Below, one piece after another: positions 16,485 to 24,646 of a stretch of 64,000 nt of DNA. Positions within the stretch are counted from its first letter, which is position 1. Each line of letters starts with the position of its first letter. Source of the DNA: Pseudomonas soli (GTDB taxonomy: Bacteria > Pseudomonadota > Gammaproteobacteria > Pseudomonadales > Pseudomonadaceae); the NCBI RefSeq assembly GCF_900110655.1, contig NZ_FOEQ01000002.1:310001-374000 (forward strand), given 5' to 3'. The position numbers and the translations under genes were made by a program. Under the pieces are notes generated by a model, which saw only the letters and a program-made list of their open reading frames with translations, made no database searches and was not told the origin of the DNA.

Positions 16485-16614
16485 GTGGGCGAACGGCGCC
16501 AGATTTGGGTTGGCGTAGCGGCTGTGGAGGACCGACAGACAGCTACTGGAATGCTCTCTAGCCACTCTCTATCTGAGTTGTAGGACAAGAAGACTGGTCC
16601 GGCAAATAGTGAGG

Positions 16615-16697
16615 TGCCCTGTAAGGCGCTGACGGTACTCCCATCCGCCTGGCGTTTCAAGCATGGGCAGGTAGACTTCCCTGCACTTTACAGGGCA
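16615..16697. promoter_or_regulatory. Perfect 10-bp inverted repeat flanking a 63-bp spacer
   Basis: TGCCCTGTAA (16615-16624) and TTACAGGGCA (16688-16697) are exact complements in the divergent hsbR / PilZ promoter region. They could be two operator half-sites or the base of a structured leader. No regulator can be named. Confidence 0.4.
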
Positions 16698-16753
16698 AAT
16701 CACCCGGCGTTATAAGAATGTGGAGCAACGCAACCTGACGAAAGGATGCAAGC

Positions 16754-17053
16754 ATGTCCCAGCCCCCCGTGGATTACAGCGAAAAACGTGATTTCATTCG
16801 CATGCGTATTGAAGCCGAGGTCCAGCTGCTGCAGGCCGACCAGGTGATCAGCGCTGTGTGCATCGACCTCTCAAGCACAGGCATGCAGGTGCAGGCGCCA
16901 CAGCGTTTCCAGGTGGGTGACCGCCTCGAGGTGCGCATCGACTCCGTCCACACCGCCCTCGCCGGGCTGCATGCCAGCACCGAGGTGGTGTGGATCGCCG
17001 ACCAGCCAGGCGGTGCGCAGCGCTTCGGCTTGCGCATCCTGGCGATGCATTGA
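16754..17053 (+). CDS. PilZ domain protein (c-di-GMP effector candidate)
   Basis: A 99-residue single-domain protein with both c-di-GMP contact motifs of PilZ: the Arg-rich N-terminal EKRDFIRMRIE (RxxxR) and DLSSTGMQV (D/NxSxxG). It ends RFGLRILAM, the usual final strand. Start supported by AAAGGATG. It probably binds cyclic-di-GMP and acts by contacting a partner protein. It is divergent from hsbR-hsbA, which also feeds into c-di-GMP control, so a shared pathway is plausible but unproven. Confidence 0.9.
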   Translation: MSQPPVDYSEKRDFIRMRIEAEVQLLQADQVISAVCIDLSSTGMQVQAPQRFQVGDRLEVRIDSVHTALAGLHASTEVVWIADQPGGAQRFGLRILAMH

Positions 17054-17062
17054 ACTGTTACG

Positions 17063-17089
17063 AAAAAGGCGACCCGAAGGTCGCCTTTT
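17063..17089. terminator. Bidirectional terminator between the PilZ gene and mlaA
   Basis: Stem AAAAGGCGACC / GGTCGCCTTTT with a CGAA tetraloop lies between two convergent genes. The A and T runs within the stem let it act on both strands. Confidence 0.9.
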
Positions 17090-17104
17090 GCGTAAGCCGG
17101 CAGA

Positions 17105-17812
17105 TCAGAAGTCGTCTTCGACCTGCCCGTCCTTGACCTTGAACTCGCGGTTCTGCAGGTAGGCGTTGCGCAGGAAGATGTACTTGTCGCCCTGGATCAG
17201 TTTTTCCGCCGACAGCAGGCTGGCGCGGGTGTCGATCACGTCCAGGGCGAAGATCGAGTTGCGCGTCGGCACATGGTCGATGTAGCGGTAGGGTTCGGTG
17301 TAGGTGTCCGGGTACTTGGCCAGGCCGTCACGCACGGTGCTTGGGCCAAGGAACGGGATGACCACATATGGTCCGCTGGGCACGCCCCAGTAGCCGAGGG
17401 TCTGGCCGAAGTCTTCATCGTTGCGCTGCAGGCCCATCTTGGTGCCGACATCGAAGAAGCCGCCAAGGCCGAAGGTGGTGTTGACGATCAGCCGCGCGGT
17501 GTCGACGCCCGCCGCACGGGGCTTGAGCTGCAACACGTTGTTGGCCAGGTTGGTGACGTCGCCCAGGTTGCGGAAGACATTGTGGATGCCATCCTCAAGG
17601 AACTGCGGGGTGATGAACTGATAACCCTGGGCCAACGGCTTGAGGGCATAGGTATCGAGAACGTCGTTGAACTTGAAGATCGGTCGGTTGACCGACTCCC
17701 ACGGATCTTCCTCGGTGGCCGCCTGGGTTGCTGCCACGGGCGCCAGCAGCAAGCTGGCGCAGACACAGGCCTGGGTGACTCGCTCGATCACTCCGGCACC
17801 GAACCTACGCAT
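17105..17812 (-). CDS. mlaA: MlaA/VacJ family phospholipid-trafficking protein
   Basis: A 235-residue protein of the MlaA family, the outer-membrane part of the Mla system that removes misplaced phospholipids from the outer leaflet. Conserved blocks are DPWESVNRPIFKFND, NLANNVLQLKPRAAG, GLGGFFDVGTKMGL, DFGQTLGYWGVPSGPYVV and PFLGPSTVRDGL. The start at 17812 has GGAGAAA upstream. The N-terminus looks like a cleavable type I signal (cleavage near ATQA-AT) and no lipobox Cys is visible, unlike E. coli MlaA, which is a lipoprotein. The mla ABC genes are not in this window. Confidence 0.93.
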   Translation of the reverse strand: MRRFGAGVIERVTQACVCASLLLAPVAATQAATEEDPWESVNRPIFKFNDVLDTYALKPLAQGYQFITPQFLEDGIHNVFRNLGDVTNLANNVLQLKPRAAGVDTARLIVNTTFGLGGFFDVGTKMGLQRNDEDFGQTLGYWGVPSGPYVVIPFLGPSTVRDGLAKYPDTYTEPYRYIDHVPTRNSIFALDVIDTRASLLSAEKLIQGDKYIFLRNAYLQNREFKVKDGQVEDDF

Positions 17813-17999
17813 AGATGTTTCTCCATCGGATTTCACGGCGGCAGCGGCGATTGGCACGCTGCTCGATAGGGCGCAAGTATACTGGCTTGCTTGCTGAACG
17901 ATAGTTTTACATAACTCTGTCAAGATTTTGTGAACAACTGTTGCGTCATCCCCCGGTAACAAATGCCGGATAGCCTGCGGGCTATTTAGGGACGTTGCC

Positions 18000-18551
18000 A
18001 TGCAAGAAGCACCCGCCTTTACCGCGGTACTGTTCGGACTGCGCGGCTGCCTGGTCCAGGCGCCCGACGGCAGCCCTCTGCCCGCCCCGGGCGCCCTTGA
18101 CTCCCTTCACCGCCTGCGCGCCCAGCAAGTGCCCTGCATCTGGCTCGACGAAGTCAGTACCGCACAAGGCAAACGCCTGAGCGGCGTGCTGCCCGACTGG
18201 CTGCCGGGGCACTGCGCCAATGGCAGCAGATGGCCGACCCCCAACGCCTGCTGGCAAGCGCTGATGAGCCTGCAAAGCCAGCGCCTGGACGGCTGCGTGC
18301 TGGTCAGTGGCGTGCCACTGCTGTTGCAGTCGGGGCTCAACGCCGGTCTGTGGACGGTGGGGCTGGCGGCCTGCGACCAAGGCTCGGCGCAATGGCAGGC
18401 GCTGAGCCGCCAGGAACAGGAGCTGGCCCGCGGCAAAGCCACCCTGGCGCTGTTTGGCCTGGGCGTGCACTCGGTGATCGACCACCTCGAATCCCTCGAT
18501 GCCTGCCTCGCGGACATCGCCCAGCGCCGGCACAAAGGCGAGAAACCCTGA
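18000..18551 (+). CDS. HAD-superfamily-like protein lacking the catalytic Asp
   Basis: A 183-residue protein resembling phosphonoacetaldehyde hydrolase-related HAD proteins: AVLFGLRGCLVQAPDG at the N-terminus, GRWPTPNACWQALM-like in the middle (actual text RWPTPNACWQALMSLQ), and SGVPLLLQSGLNAGLWTVGL. Phosphonatases have a nucleophile Asp in FDWAGT at the first motif; here it is FGLRGC, with Gly in place of Asp. Phosphatase activity is therefore unlikely and a binding or regulatory role is more plausible. It is divergent from mlaA across 187 bp and lies before the DUF4404 gene. The superfamily call rests on overall pattern only. Confidence 0.7.
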   Translation: MQEAPAFTAVLFGLRGCLVQAPDGSPLPAPGALDSLHRLRAQQVPCIWLDEVSTAQGKRLSGVLPDWLPGHCANGSRWPTPNACWQALMSLQSQRLDGCVLVSGVPLLLQSGLNAGLWTVGLAACDQGSAQWQALSRQEQELARGKATLALFGLGVHSVIDHLESLDACLADIAQRRHKGEKP

Positions 18552-18674
18552 TACATCCCCGTTGATACGGGTCATGCAAAGCGTCGGCAGGTGGATTACG
18601 CTAGAGGTCAGGCCCGAACCTTTGCCGCTTCGCTGAGGTCCATGCCTTGCCAAGTCATTGATGGAGTAAGAACA

Positions 18675-18938
18675 ATGCCTGCCCGCGAACTGCAAGAGCG
18701 CCTGAATAGCCTGCGCGAGCAACTGGATCGCAATGTGCCGCTTTCGGAAGAGGAACTGGCCAGCCTGCATGAAGAAGCCAGGCAGATCGAAGCCCAGCTG
18801 AAGCTTGAGGAGGCCACCCCGGACAACAACCTGGTCGACGGCGTGAACCTTGCCATCGAACGCTTCGAGGCCGAACATCCCGACCTCACCGCCACCCTGC
18901 GCAGCATTGCCAACTCGCTGCACAGCATGGGGATCTGA
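18675..18938 (+). CDS. DUF4404 family protein
   Basis: An 87-residue, highly charged helical protein starting MPARELQERLNSLREQL and ending ATLRSIANSLHSMGI. This pattern matches DUF4404, a small gammaproteobacterial family of unknown function, probably a coiled coil. GGAG precedes the ATG at a good distance. It follows the HAD-like gene by about 120 bp and is followed by a long dyad. Confidence 0.85.
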   Translation: MPARELQERLNSLREQLDRNVPLSEEELASLHEEARQIEAQLKLEEATPDNNLVDGVNLAIERFEAEHPDLTATLRSIANSLHSMGI

Positions 18939-18954
18939 ACCCAACGGGGCTGCG

Positions 18955-19005
18955 TTGCAGCCCATCGCCGGCAAGCCGGCGATGGGCAGCTTCGCGGCCC
19001 CGTTA
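18955..19005. terminator. Nested dyad, likely bidirectional terminator
   Basis: The inner stem CCCATCGCCGGC / GCCGGCGATGGG sits inside outer arms AACGGGGC / GCCCCGTT. It lies between the convergent DUF4404 and queF genes. There is no clean U-run, so it may also be a REP-type structure. Confidence 0.55.
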
Positions 19006-19007
19006 CA

Positions 19008-19838
19008 TTACTGCCGCACCAACCGCAGGTTCTGCGGGTTGATCGCCCCGGTGCTGCGGTACGGGTTGATATCCAGCCCACCCCGGCGCACATACCGTGC
19101 ATACACCGTCAGGTGCTCAGGCTCGAGCAGGTTCTTCAGGTCCAGGTAGATCCGCTCCACGCACTGTTCGTGGAAGTCGGCGTGCTGGCGGAAGCTGATC
19201 AGGTAGGTCAGCAGGCTGGCATGGTCCAGCGCCCGCCCCTTGTATTCCACCACCACGCTGCCCCAGTCCGGCTGGCCGGTGACCGGGCAATTGGATTTGA
19301 GCAGATGGCTGTGCACGGTCTCTTCCACCAAGCGATCCGCCGCACAGCGCAGCAATTCGGGCTGCGGTTGCTCGTAGTTGCTGATGCTCACATCCAGCGC
19401 ATCGATGCACTGACCCGGCAAGGCAGTCACGCCTTGGCCTTCGACTTCGGCCAGGGTGCTGACCTTGACCGCCACCGGCTTGCCCGCGGCGCCAGACAGG
19501 TCTTTCACCAGGCAGGCCTGCAACTCGGCCACCGAGGCGAACACGGTCTGGTTCAGCGAGTTGAGGTACAGCTTGAAGGACTTGGACTCGATGATATTCG
19601 GCGAGTCGCAAGGAATGGCGAACTCGCCGATGGCCACCACCGGCTTGCCCGAGGGTAGCAACCAGGACAGCTCGAAGCAGTTCCAGAAATCCACGCCCTG
19701 CCACGGCAGCGTGTCGCCACTGACACCCAGCTCGGCCCACTTGGCCAGGCGCGGGATGGGGAACAGCAGCGAGGGGGTGTAGGTGGCGACGTATTCGCTG
19801 GACTTGCCCAGCGGGGAGTGTTCGGCGGCGGGATGCAT
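19008..19838 (-). CDS. queF: NADPH-dependent 7-cyano-7-deazaguanine reductase QueF
   Basis: A 276-residue long-form QueF that reduces preQ0 to preQ1 in queuosine synthesis. The N-terminal tunnelling-fold half has [19 protein letters not shown] and the Glu-containing block [20 protein letters not shown]. The C-terminal half carries the catalytic Cys in [15 protein letters not shown], which forms a thioimide with preQ0. It is the downstream partner of cinA; in P. putida KT2440 this gene is called cinQ and is copper-induced with cinA (literature on the Cin system, recalled). Co-transcription is likely, since only 68 bp separate them on the same strand. Confidence 0.96.
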   Translation of the reverse strand: MHPAAEHSPLGKSSEYVATYTPSLLFPIPRLAKWAELGVSGDTLPWQGVDFWNCFELSWLLPSGKPVVAIGEFAIPCDSPNIIESKSFKLYLNSLNQTVFASVAELQACLVKDLSGAAGKPVAVKVSTLAEVEGQGVTALPGQCIDALDVSISNYEQPQPELLRCAADRLVEETVHSHLLKSNCPVTGQPDWGSVVVEYKGRALDHASLLTYLISFRQHADFHEQCVERIYLDLKNLLEPEHLTVYARYVRRGGLDINPYRSTGAINPQNLRLVRQ

Positions 19839-19906
19839 GGAAACTGACCTGAAGGTTCGAAATTGCCCCTAGTCTACCGGTTTTGCACCCCGCCTTGGAG
19901 CCGATG

Positions 19907-20425
19907 TCACTCGATGGTCAACGGCCCGACCATGCCGGCCTGGTAATGGCCCGGCACGTTGCAGGCGAACTCGATGGGCGCCGATTTGCGGAAGGTCCAG
20001 GTCAGCTCCGCGCGCTGGCCAGGCTGCACCAGCACGGTGTTGCCGGTGTCGTGGCCATGGCCGCCGTCTATCATCTGGCTGTGGTCCATCTGCCCATGGT
20101 CCATGCCTTCGTGATTCATGCCGGCGGTAAAGATCTTGCCTTGCATGGCGACCATTTCCTTTTGATGCTCGGCGTGCATGGCCTTGTCGCCCAGGTTGAA
20201 CTCGTGGGGCAGCTTGCCTTCGTTGACCAGCACGAAACGTACGGTTTCACCGGCCTTGACCTTGATGCTCTTGGGTTCGAAGGCGATGTCCTTGAGTACC
20301 ACCTCGACAGTGCGGGTGGCCTTGGCTGCCGGCGCCGGCTCGCCGAAGGCGAAGGGTTTGGCTTCGCCAGCGAAGGTGGGCAGGCTGGTCAGGGCAAGCG
20401 CGGCGGTGAGGAACAGGTGTTTCAT
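19907..20425 (-). CDS. cinA: CinA-like periplasmic cupredoxin (copper-inducible)
   Basis: A 172-residue blue-copper protein with a signal peptide (1-19, cleavage after TFA). Type-1 copper ligands are visible: His74 in KLPHEFN, then Cys155, His160 and Met165 in [12 protein letters not shown]. Between strands lies a Met/His-rich insertion, [17 protein letters not shown], suited to extra copper binding. It probably buffers or shuttles periplasmic copper. It is divergent from the cinRS two-component genes, with a CusR-like box in the gap, and is followed by queF. In KT2440 the pair cinAQ is induced by copper through CinRS. Confidence 0.92.
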   Translation of the reverse strand: MKHLFLTAALALTSLPTFAGEAKPFAFGEPAPAAKATRTVEVVLKDIAFEPKSIKVKAGETVRFVLVNEGKLPHEFNLGDKAMHAEHQKEMVAMQGKIFTAGMNHEGMDHGQMDHSQMIDGGHGHDTGNTVLVQPGQRAELTWTFRKSAPIEFACNVPGHYQAGMVGPLTIE

Positions 20426-20499
20426 GGGTGACTCCAGATCAATGCAGCGAAGATGGCGCCATTGTCGAAAAGGCTGGCTGGCAGCTGGCTGACGGGAAG

Positions 20500-20515
20500 A
20501 TTACAACTTTGTCAG
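20500..20515. promoter_or_regulatory. Copper-responsive CinR/CusR-type operator
   Basis: ATTACAACTTTGTCAG in the 158-bp divergent region between cinA and cinR. It matches the CusR palindrome ATGACAAnnTTGTCAT at 12 of its 14 fixed positions. Binding would let CinR control cinA-queF and its own operon. Prediction only. Confidence 0.7.
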
Positions 20516-20583
20516 CTTGGGCAGGCCGCCAGATCGTCACGTATCATTTCGGCATCACGTTGGCCCGAACCGTTGGTAAACAC

Positions 20584-21264
20584 ATGAAACTGCTGATCGT
20601 CGAAGACCAGGCCAAGACCGGCCAGTACCTGAGCCAGGGCTTGAGCGAGGCCGGCTTCGCCACCGAACTGGCCAGCGACGGCGACACCGGCCAGCACCTG
20701 GCCCTGAGCGGCGACCACGACCTGCTGATCCTCGACGTGATGCTGCCGGGGCGCAACGGCTGGCAGATCCTCCAGGCGGTGCGCCAGGCCGGGCTGGACA
20801 CCCCGGTGCTGTTCCTCACCGCCCGCGACGCCGTCGAGGACCGCGTGCACGGCCTGGAGCTGGGCGCCGACGACTACCTGGTCAAACCCTTTGCCTTCTC
20901 CGAACTGCTGGCCCGCGTGCGCAGCCTGCTGCGCCGTGGTGCCAGTGCCAGCCAGGATACCTGCCTGGCACTGGCCGACCTGCGCCTGGATCTGATCCGC
21001 CGCCGCGCCGAGCGCGCCGGCCAGCGCATCGACCTGACCGCCAAGGAGTTCGCCCTGCTCGAACTGCTGCTGCGCCGCCAGGGCGAAGTGCTGCCCAAGT
21101 CGCTGATCGCCTCGCAGGTGTGGGACATGAATTTCGATAGCGATACCAACGTCATCGAGGTGGCCATCCGCCGCCTGCGCCTGAAGATCGACGACAGCCA
21201 TGCCACCAAGCTGATCCATACCGTGCGTGGCATGGGCTACGTGCTCGAAGAGCGCCACGACTGA
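20584..21264 (+). CDS. cinR: Copper-responsive OmpR-type response regulator CinR
   Basis: A 226-residue OmpR/PhoB regulator: receiver with phospho-acceptor Asp51 in [10 protein letters not shown] and Lys in [17 protein letters not shown], then a winged helix ending [17 protein letters not shown] and [12 protein letters not shown]. The heavy-metal subfamily signature [11 protein letters not shown] is present, as in CopR, CusR and IrlR. Start ATG 20584 begins [16 protein letters not shown]. Its TGA overlaps the cinS ATG (ATGA-type). It faces cinA across the copper box. Confidence 0.93.
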   Translation: MKLLIVEDQAKTGQYLSQGLSEAGFATELASDGDTGQHLALSGDHDLLILDVMLPGRNGWQILQAVRQAGLDTPVLFLTARDAVEDRVHGLELGADDYLVKPFAFSELLARVRSLLRRGASASQDTCLALADLRLDLIRRRAERAGQRIDLTAKEFALLELLLRRQGEVLPKSLIASQVWDMNFDSDTNVIEVAIRRLRLKIDDSHATKLIHTVRGMGYVLEERHD

Positions 21265-22607
21265 TGCGCCGCCTGTCCCTGGGCAGCCGCCTCGCGCTGC
21301 TGTTCGCCGCCTGCACCGCTGCCGTGTCGCTGGGCGCCGGCCTGCTGTTCAGCCGTGCCAGCGAGCAGCATTTCGTCGAGCTCGACCAGCAATTGCTCAA
21401 CGGCCGGCTTTCGCTCATGAGCAGCCTGCTCGCCGGCGTCGCTACCCAGGAGCAACTGGTCATGCGCCTGCCGGCGCTGCTCAACGAGCTGAGTCACCAG
21501 TCCGACCTGGCCTTGCGTGTACGCGGCGCCGACGGTGCGACCTGGTTCGCCAGCCGCGGCGAACTACCGCAAGCCCCCGCCCCAACAGGCCTGGCCACAC
21601 TGCACAGCAACGGGGTCGATTACCGTAGCCTCAGCGCGCCACTGATCGACGGCCAGCGTGCTTCGCCACAACTGACCCTGTTCCTCGACATCACCCACCA
21701 CCAGCACTTCCTGCAAGGCATGCAGCGCTTGATCTGGCTCACCGTCGGCCTGTCGGCGCTGGCCACCGCGCTGCTCGGCGCCTGGGCCGTACGCCGTGGC
21801 CTGAAACCGCTGCGGCAGATGGGCAAGGTGGCCGCCAGTGTCACCGCCGGCTCGCTGACCACGCGCTTGCCGGCCGCCGAGATGCCCGAGGAACTGGCCG
21901 AGCTGGCCGGCACCGTCAACGCCATGCTGCAGCGCCTGGACGATGCCTTCCAGCGCCTGTCGGCGTTCTCCGCCGACATCGCCCACGAGCTGCGCACGCC
22001 GCTGTCCAACCTGCTGACCCACACCCAGGTCACCCTCACCCGCCCGCGCAGCCTTGAGGAGTATCGCGAGGCCCTGCACGGCAACCTCGAGGAGCTGCAA
22101 TGGATGGCCCAGCTGGTCAACGACATGCTCTACCTGGCCAAGGCCGACCACGGCCTGCTGATGCCCAGCCGCCAGGCGCTGGACCTGGCGACGGAGGTCG
22201 ATGCGCTGCTGGAGTACTACGCGCCGCTGGCCGAGGACGCCCAGGTGCGCTTGCTGCGTGAGGGCCAGGCCCACACCGAAGGCGACCGGCACATGTTGCG
22301 CCGGGCGCTGTCCAACTTGCTGGACAACGCCCTGCGCTTCACCCCTGCTGATGGTGAGATCCGGGTAAGCCTGGAGCCCGGGCTGCGCATCGTGGTGGCC
22401 AACACCGGGCCAGCGATTGCGCCGCAACTGCTTGAGCGATTGTTCGACCGCTTCTACCGGGCGGATCCGGCGCGCCAGGAAGGCAGCAGCGAGCATGCGG
22501 GGTTGGGGCTGGCGATCACCCGCTCGATCGTGCAGGCACACGGTGGGAAAATTCGGGCGGAGTGTGAAGATGGCTGGACGCGGTTCGTGATCGAGTTGCC
22601 CGCGTAG
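21264..22607 (+). CDS. cinS: Copper-sensing histidine kinase CinS
   Basis: A 447-residue membrane kinase of the heavy-metal sensor group. One transmembrane helix lies near residues 10-29 and another near 153-175, with a periplasmic sensor between, then HAMP. The dimerisation domain has the phospho-His in FSADIAHELRTPLSNL, and the ATPase has NLLDNALRF and HAGLGLAITRSIV. KT2440 CinS senses copper through His37 and His147; here His36 (SEQHF) and His146 (within THHQH) occupy the same places, one residue earlier. Translationally coupled to cinR. It is followed by a short GGGGCGC/GCGCCCC dyad at 22607-22622. Confidence 0.93.
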   Translation: MRRLSLGSRLALLFAACTAAVSLGAGLLFSRASEQHFVELDQQLLNGRLSLMSSLLAGVATQEQLVMRLPALLNELSHQSDLALRVRGADGATWFASRGELPQAPAPTGLATLHSNGVDYRSLSAPLIDGQRASPQLTLFLDITHHQHFLQGMQRLIWLTVGLSALATALLGAWAVRRGLKPLRQMGKVAASVTAGSLTTRLPAAEMPEELAELAGTVNAMLQRLDDAFQRLSAFSADIAHELRTPLSNLLTHTQVTLTRPRSLEEYREALHGNLEELQWMAQLVNDMLYLAKADHGLLMPSRQALDLATEVDALLEYYAPLAEDAQVRLLREGQAHTEGDRHMLRRALSNLLDNALRFTPADGEIRVSLEPGLRIVVANTGPAIAPQLLERLFDRFYRADPARQEGSSEHAGLGLAITRSIVQAHGGKIRAECEDGWTRFVIELPA

Positions 22608-22640
22608 GGGCGCAAAGCGCCCCACCGGTGTTGCAATGTC

Positions 22641-23885
22641 TTACTCGTAACGCAACGCCATAGCCGGCTCGATCTGCGAGGCGCGGTAGGCCGGGTAGAT
22701 CGTCGCCAGGAAGCTCATCACCAACCCCGCCACGCAGATAATCGCAACATCGCCCCATTGCAACTCCGACGGCAGGCTGCTGATGAAGTAGATGTCGGAG
22801 GTGAAGATATGCTGGCCGCTGACTCGCTCGAGCCAACCGACCACCGCGCTGACGTTCAGCGCCAGGATCACCCCCAGCACACCGCCAAGCAAGGTACCGA
22901 CGATACCGATCAAGCTGCCCTGGACCATGAAGGTGCCCATGATCTGCGCCGGCGTGGCGCCGATGGTGCGCAGGATGGCGATGTCCGCGCCCTTGTCGTT
23001 CACCACCATCACCAGGGTGGCGATGATGTTGAACGCGGCCACGGCGATGATCATCATCAGCAGCAGGCCGATCATGGTCTTTTCCATCTTCATCGCGCTG
23101 AACAGGCTGCCCTGGGTGTGCGACCAGTCATCGGCGTGGTAGCCCTCGCCCAGGCTCGCGGCGATGGCCTTGGACACCTGCGGCGCGGCATACAGGTCAT
23201 GCAGCTTCAGGCGCACGCCCTGCACCTGGCCCGGTGCCCAGCGCTGCATTTCGCCGGCATCGGCGACGTGGATGTAGGCCTGGGAGCCATCCAGCTCGGC
23301 ACCTACCTTGAAGATGCCGACCACGGTCAGACGCTGCATGCGCGGGGTGATGCCGCCCGGCTCCTTGCTGATCTCCGGGACGATCAGGGTCAGCTTGTCG
23401 CCGGTATTCAGGCGAAAACGCCGAGCGGTCAATTCACCGATGACCACGCCATACTCGCCCGGCACCAGGTCCTGCAGGCTGCCCTGGACGATGTGCTGGG
23501 TGACGATGGAGACCTTGCCCTCCTCGGCCGGCTCGATGCCGGCGACCTGAATCGGCTGCATCGCCCCCTTGTACGAGAGCATGCCCTCCATTTCGGTGAT
23601 GGGCGCGGCGGCCATCACCGCCGGGTTGCCTTCGGCGGCGGCGGCGACCTTGCGCCAGTCATCCAGCGGTTGCGTCCCGAGGATGGCAGCATGAGGCACC
23701 AGGCCAAGCACACGCGAACTCATCTCGCGCTGGAAGCCGTTCATTACCGACAACACCGTGATCATGGCCAGCACGCCGAGCGACAGGCCGATCATCGAGG
23801 TCATCGAGATGAACGAGATGAAGTGGTTACGGCGCTTGGCACGGGTGTAGCGAGCACCGATGAACAAGGGCAAGGGTCTGAACAT
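22641..23885 (-). CDS. lolE: Lipoprotein-releasing ABC permease (LolE)
   Basis: A 414-residue inner-membrane subunit of LolCDE, which lifts lipoproteins out of the inner membrane for delivery to LolA. It has an N-terminal transmembrane helix, a large periplasmic MacB-like domain and three C-terminal helices with the FtsX signature. It is paralogous to lolC upstream, with the same [20 protein letters not shown] start. The ATG at 23885 was chosen by alignment with that start; a GTG at 23897 is also in frame. Third gene of the operon; C-terminus PAYRASQIEPAMALRYE. Confidence 0.93.
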   Translation of the reverse strand: MFRPLPLFIGARYTRAKRRNHFISFISMTSMIGLSLGVLAMITVLSVMNGFQREMSSRVLGLVPHAAILGTQPLDDWRKVAAAAEGNPAVMAAAPITEMEGMLSYKGAMQPIQVAGIEPAEEGKVSIVTQHIVQGSLQDLVPGEYGVVIGELTARRFRLNTGDKLTLIVPEISKEPGGITPRMQRLTVVGIFKVGAELDGSQAYIHVADAGEMQRWAPGQVQGVRLKLHDLYAAPQVSKAIAASLGEGYHADDWSHTQGSLFSAMKMEKTMIGLLLMMIIAVAAFNIIATLVMVVNDKGADIAILRTIGATPAQIMGTFMVQGSLIGIVGTLLGGVLGVILALNVSAVVGWLERVSGQHIFTSDIYFISSLPSELQWGDVAIICVAGLVMSFLATIYPAYRASQIEPAMALRYE

Positions 23886-23914
23886 GAACGGGAACACCCA
23901 AGTAGAAAATGAAC

Positions 23915-23937
23915 CGGGGCCACCTCACGGGGCCCCG
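23915..23937. repeat. Hairpin between lolD and lolE
   Basis: Dyad CGGGGCC / GGCCCCG with a nine-base loop in the short lolD-lolE spacer. With no U-run it is more likely an mRNA processing or stability element that tunes subunit ratio than a terminator. Confidence 0.4.
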
Positions 23938-23947
23938 CGCAAGCGAC

Positions 23948-24646
23948 TCAGATCGCCACCAGGTGCCCGTCTTCCAGGCTCAGCACGCGGTCCATCTGGC
24001 GCGCCAGGTTGAGGTCGTGGGTCACCACCAGGAAGGCGGTCTGCGAGTGGGTCGACAGCTCGCGCATGAGTTCCTGGATGCCCTGGGCGGTGTGGTGATC
24101 GAGGTTCCCGGTGGGCTCGTCGAGCATCACCAGGCCCGGACGGTTGACCAGGGCGCGGGCAATCGCCACGCGCTGGCGCTCGCCGCCGGACAGCTCCGCC
24201 GGCTTGTGGTTAAGGCGGTGGCCCAGGCCGACGCGCTTGAGCAGCGCCTCGGCGCGCTCGCGAGCCTCGCTGATCGGGGTCTTGCCGATCAGCAGCGGCA
24301 TGCAGGCGTTCTCCAGGGCGGTAAACTCTGCCAGCAGGTGATGGAACTGGTAGACGAAGCCCAACGCGCGGTTGCGCAGCAGGCCACGCGCCCGTTCGCC
24401 CAGCGCCGACAGCTCTTCGCCGGCCAGCCAGACGCTGCCCTGCGTCGGCGTGTCGAGACCGCCCAGCAGGTTGAGCAGCGTACTCTTGCCCGAGCCGGAG
24501 CTGCCGACGATGGCCACCCGCTCGCCCGGGTGCATTTCGAGGTTCAACCCCGATAACACCTGCACCGACTCCGGGCCTTCCTCGTAGCTCTTGCCCAGGT
24601 TGCGGCAGCTCAACACGGCTTTATCACTCATGCGCGACTCACTCAT
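23948..24646 (-). CDS. lolD: Lipoprotein-releasing ABC ATPase LolD
   Basis: A 232-residue ATPase of LolCDE. Walker A is GSSGSGKST, the LolD-type Q-loop region is [18 protein letters not shown], the signature is [15 protein letters not shown], Walker B is [12 protein letters not shown] and the switch His is in VVTHDL. The first ATG (24646) overlaps the end of lolC by eight bases; a second ATG at 24631, with GAGTGAG before it, gives a 227-aa form beginning MSDKAVLSC, which may be the true start. Central gene of the operon. Confidence 0.95.
   Translation of the reverse strand: MSESRMSDKAVLSCRNLGKSYEEGPESVQVLSGLNLEMHPGERVAIVGSSGSGKSTLLNLLGGLDTPTQGSVWLAGEELSALGERARGLLRNRALGFVYQFHHLLAEFTALENACMPLLIGKTPISEARERAEALLKRVGLGHRLNHKPAELSGGERQRVAIARALVNRPGLVMLDEPTGNLDHHTAQGIQELMRELSTHSQTAFLVVTHDLNLARQMDRVLSLEDGHLVAI

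Noticed and set aside
19839..19906. preQ1 riboswitch upstream of queF
   Set aside because: The spacer between cinA and queF is only 68 bp and shows no preQ1 aptamer-like C-rich loop and A-rich tail. Control through cinA's promoter is more likely.
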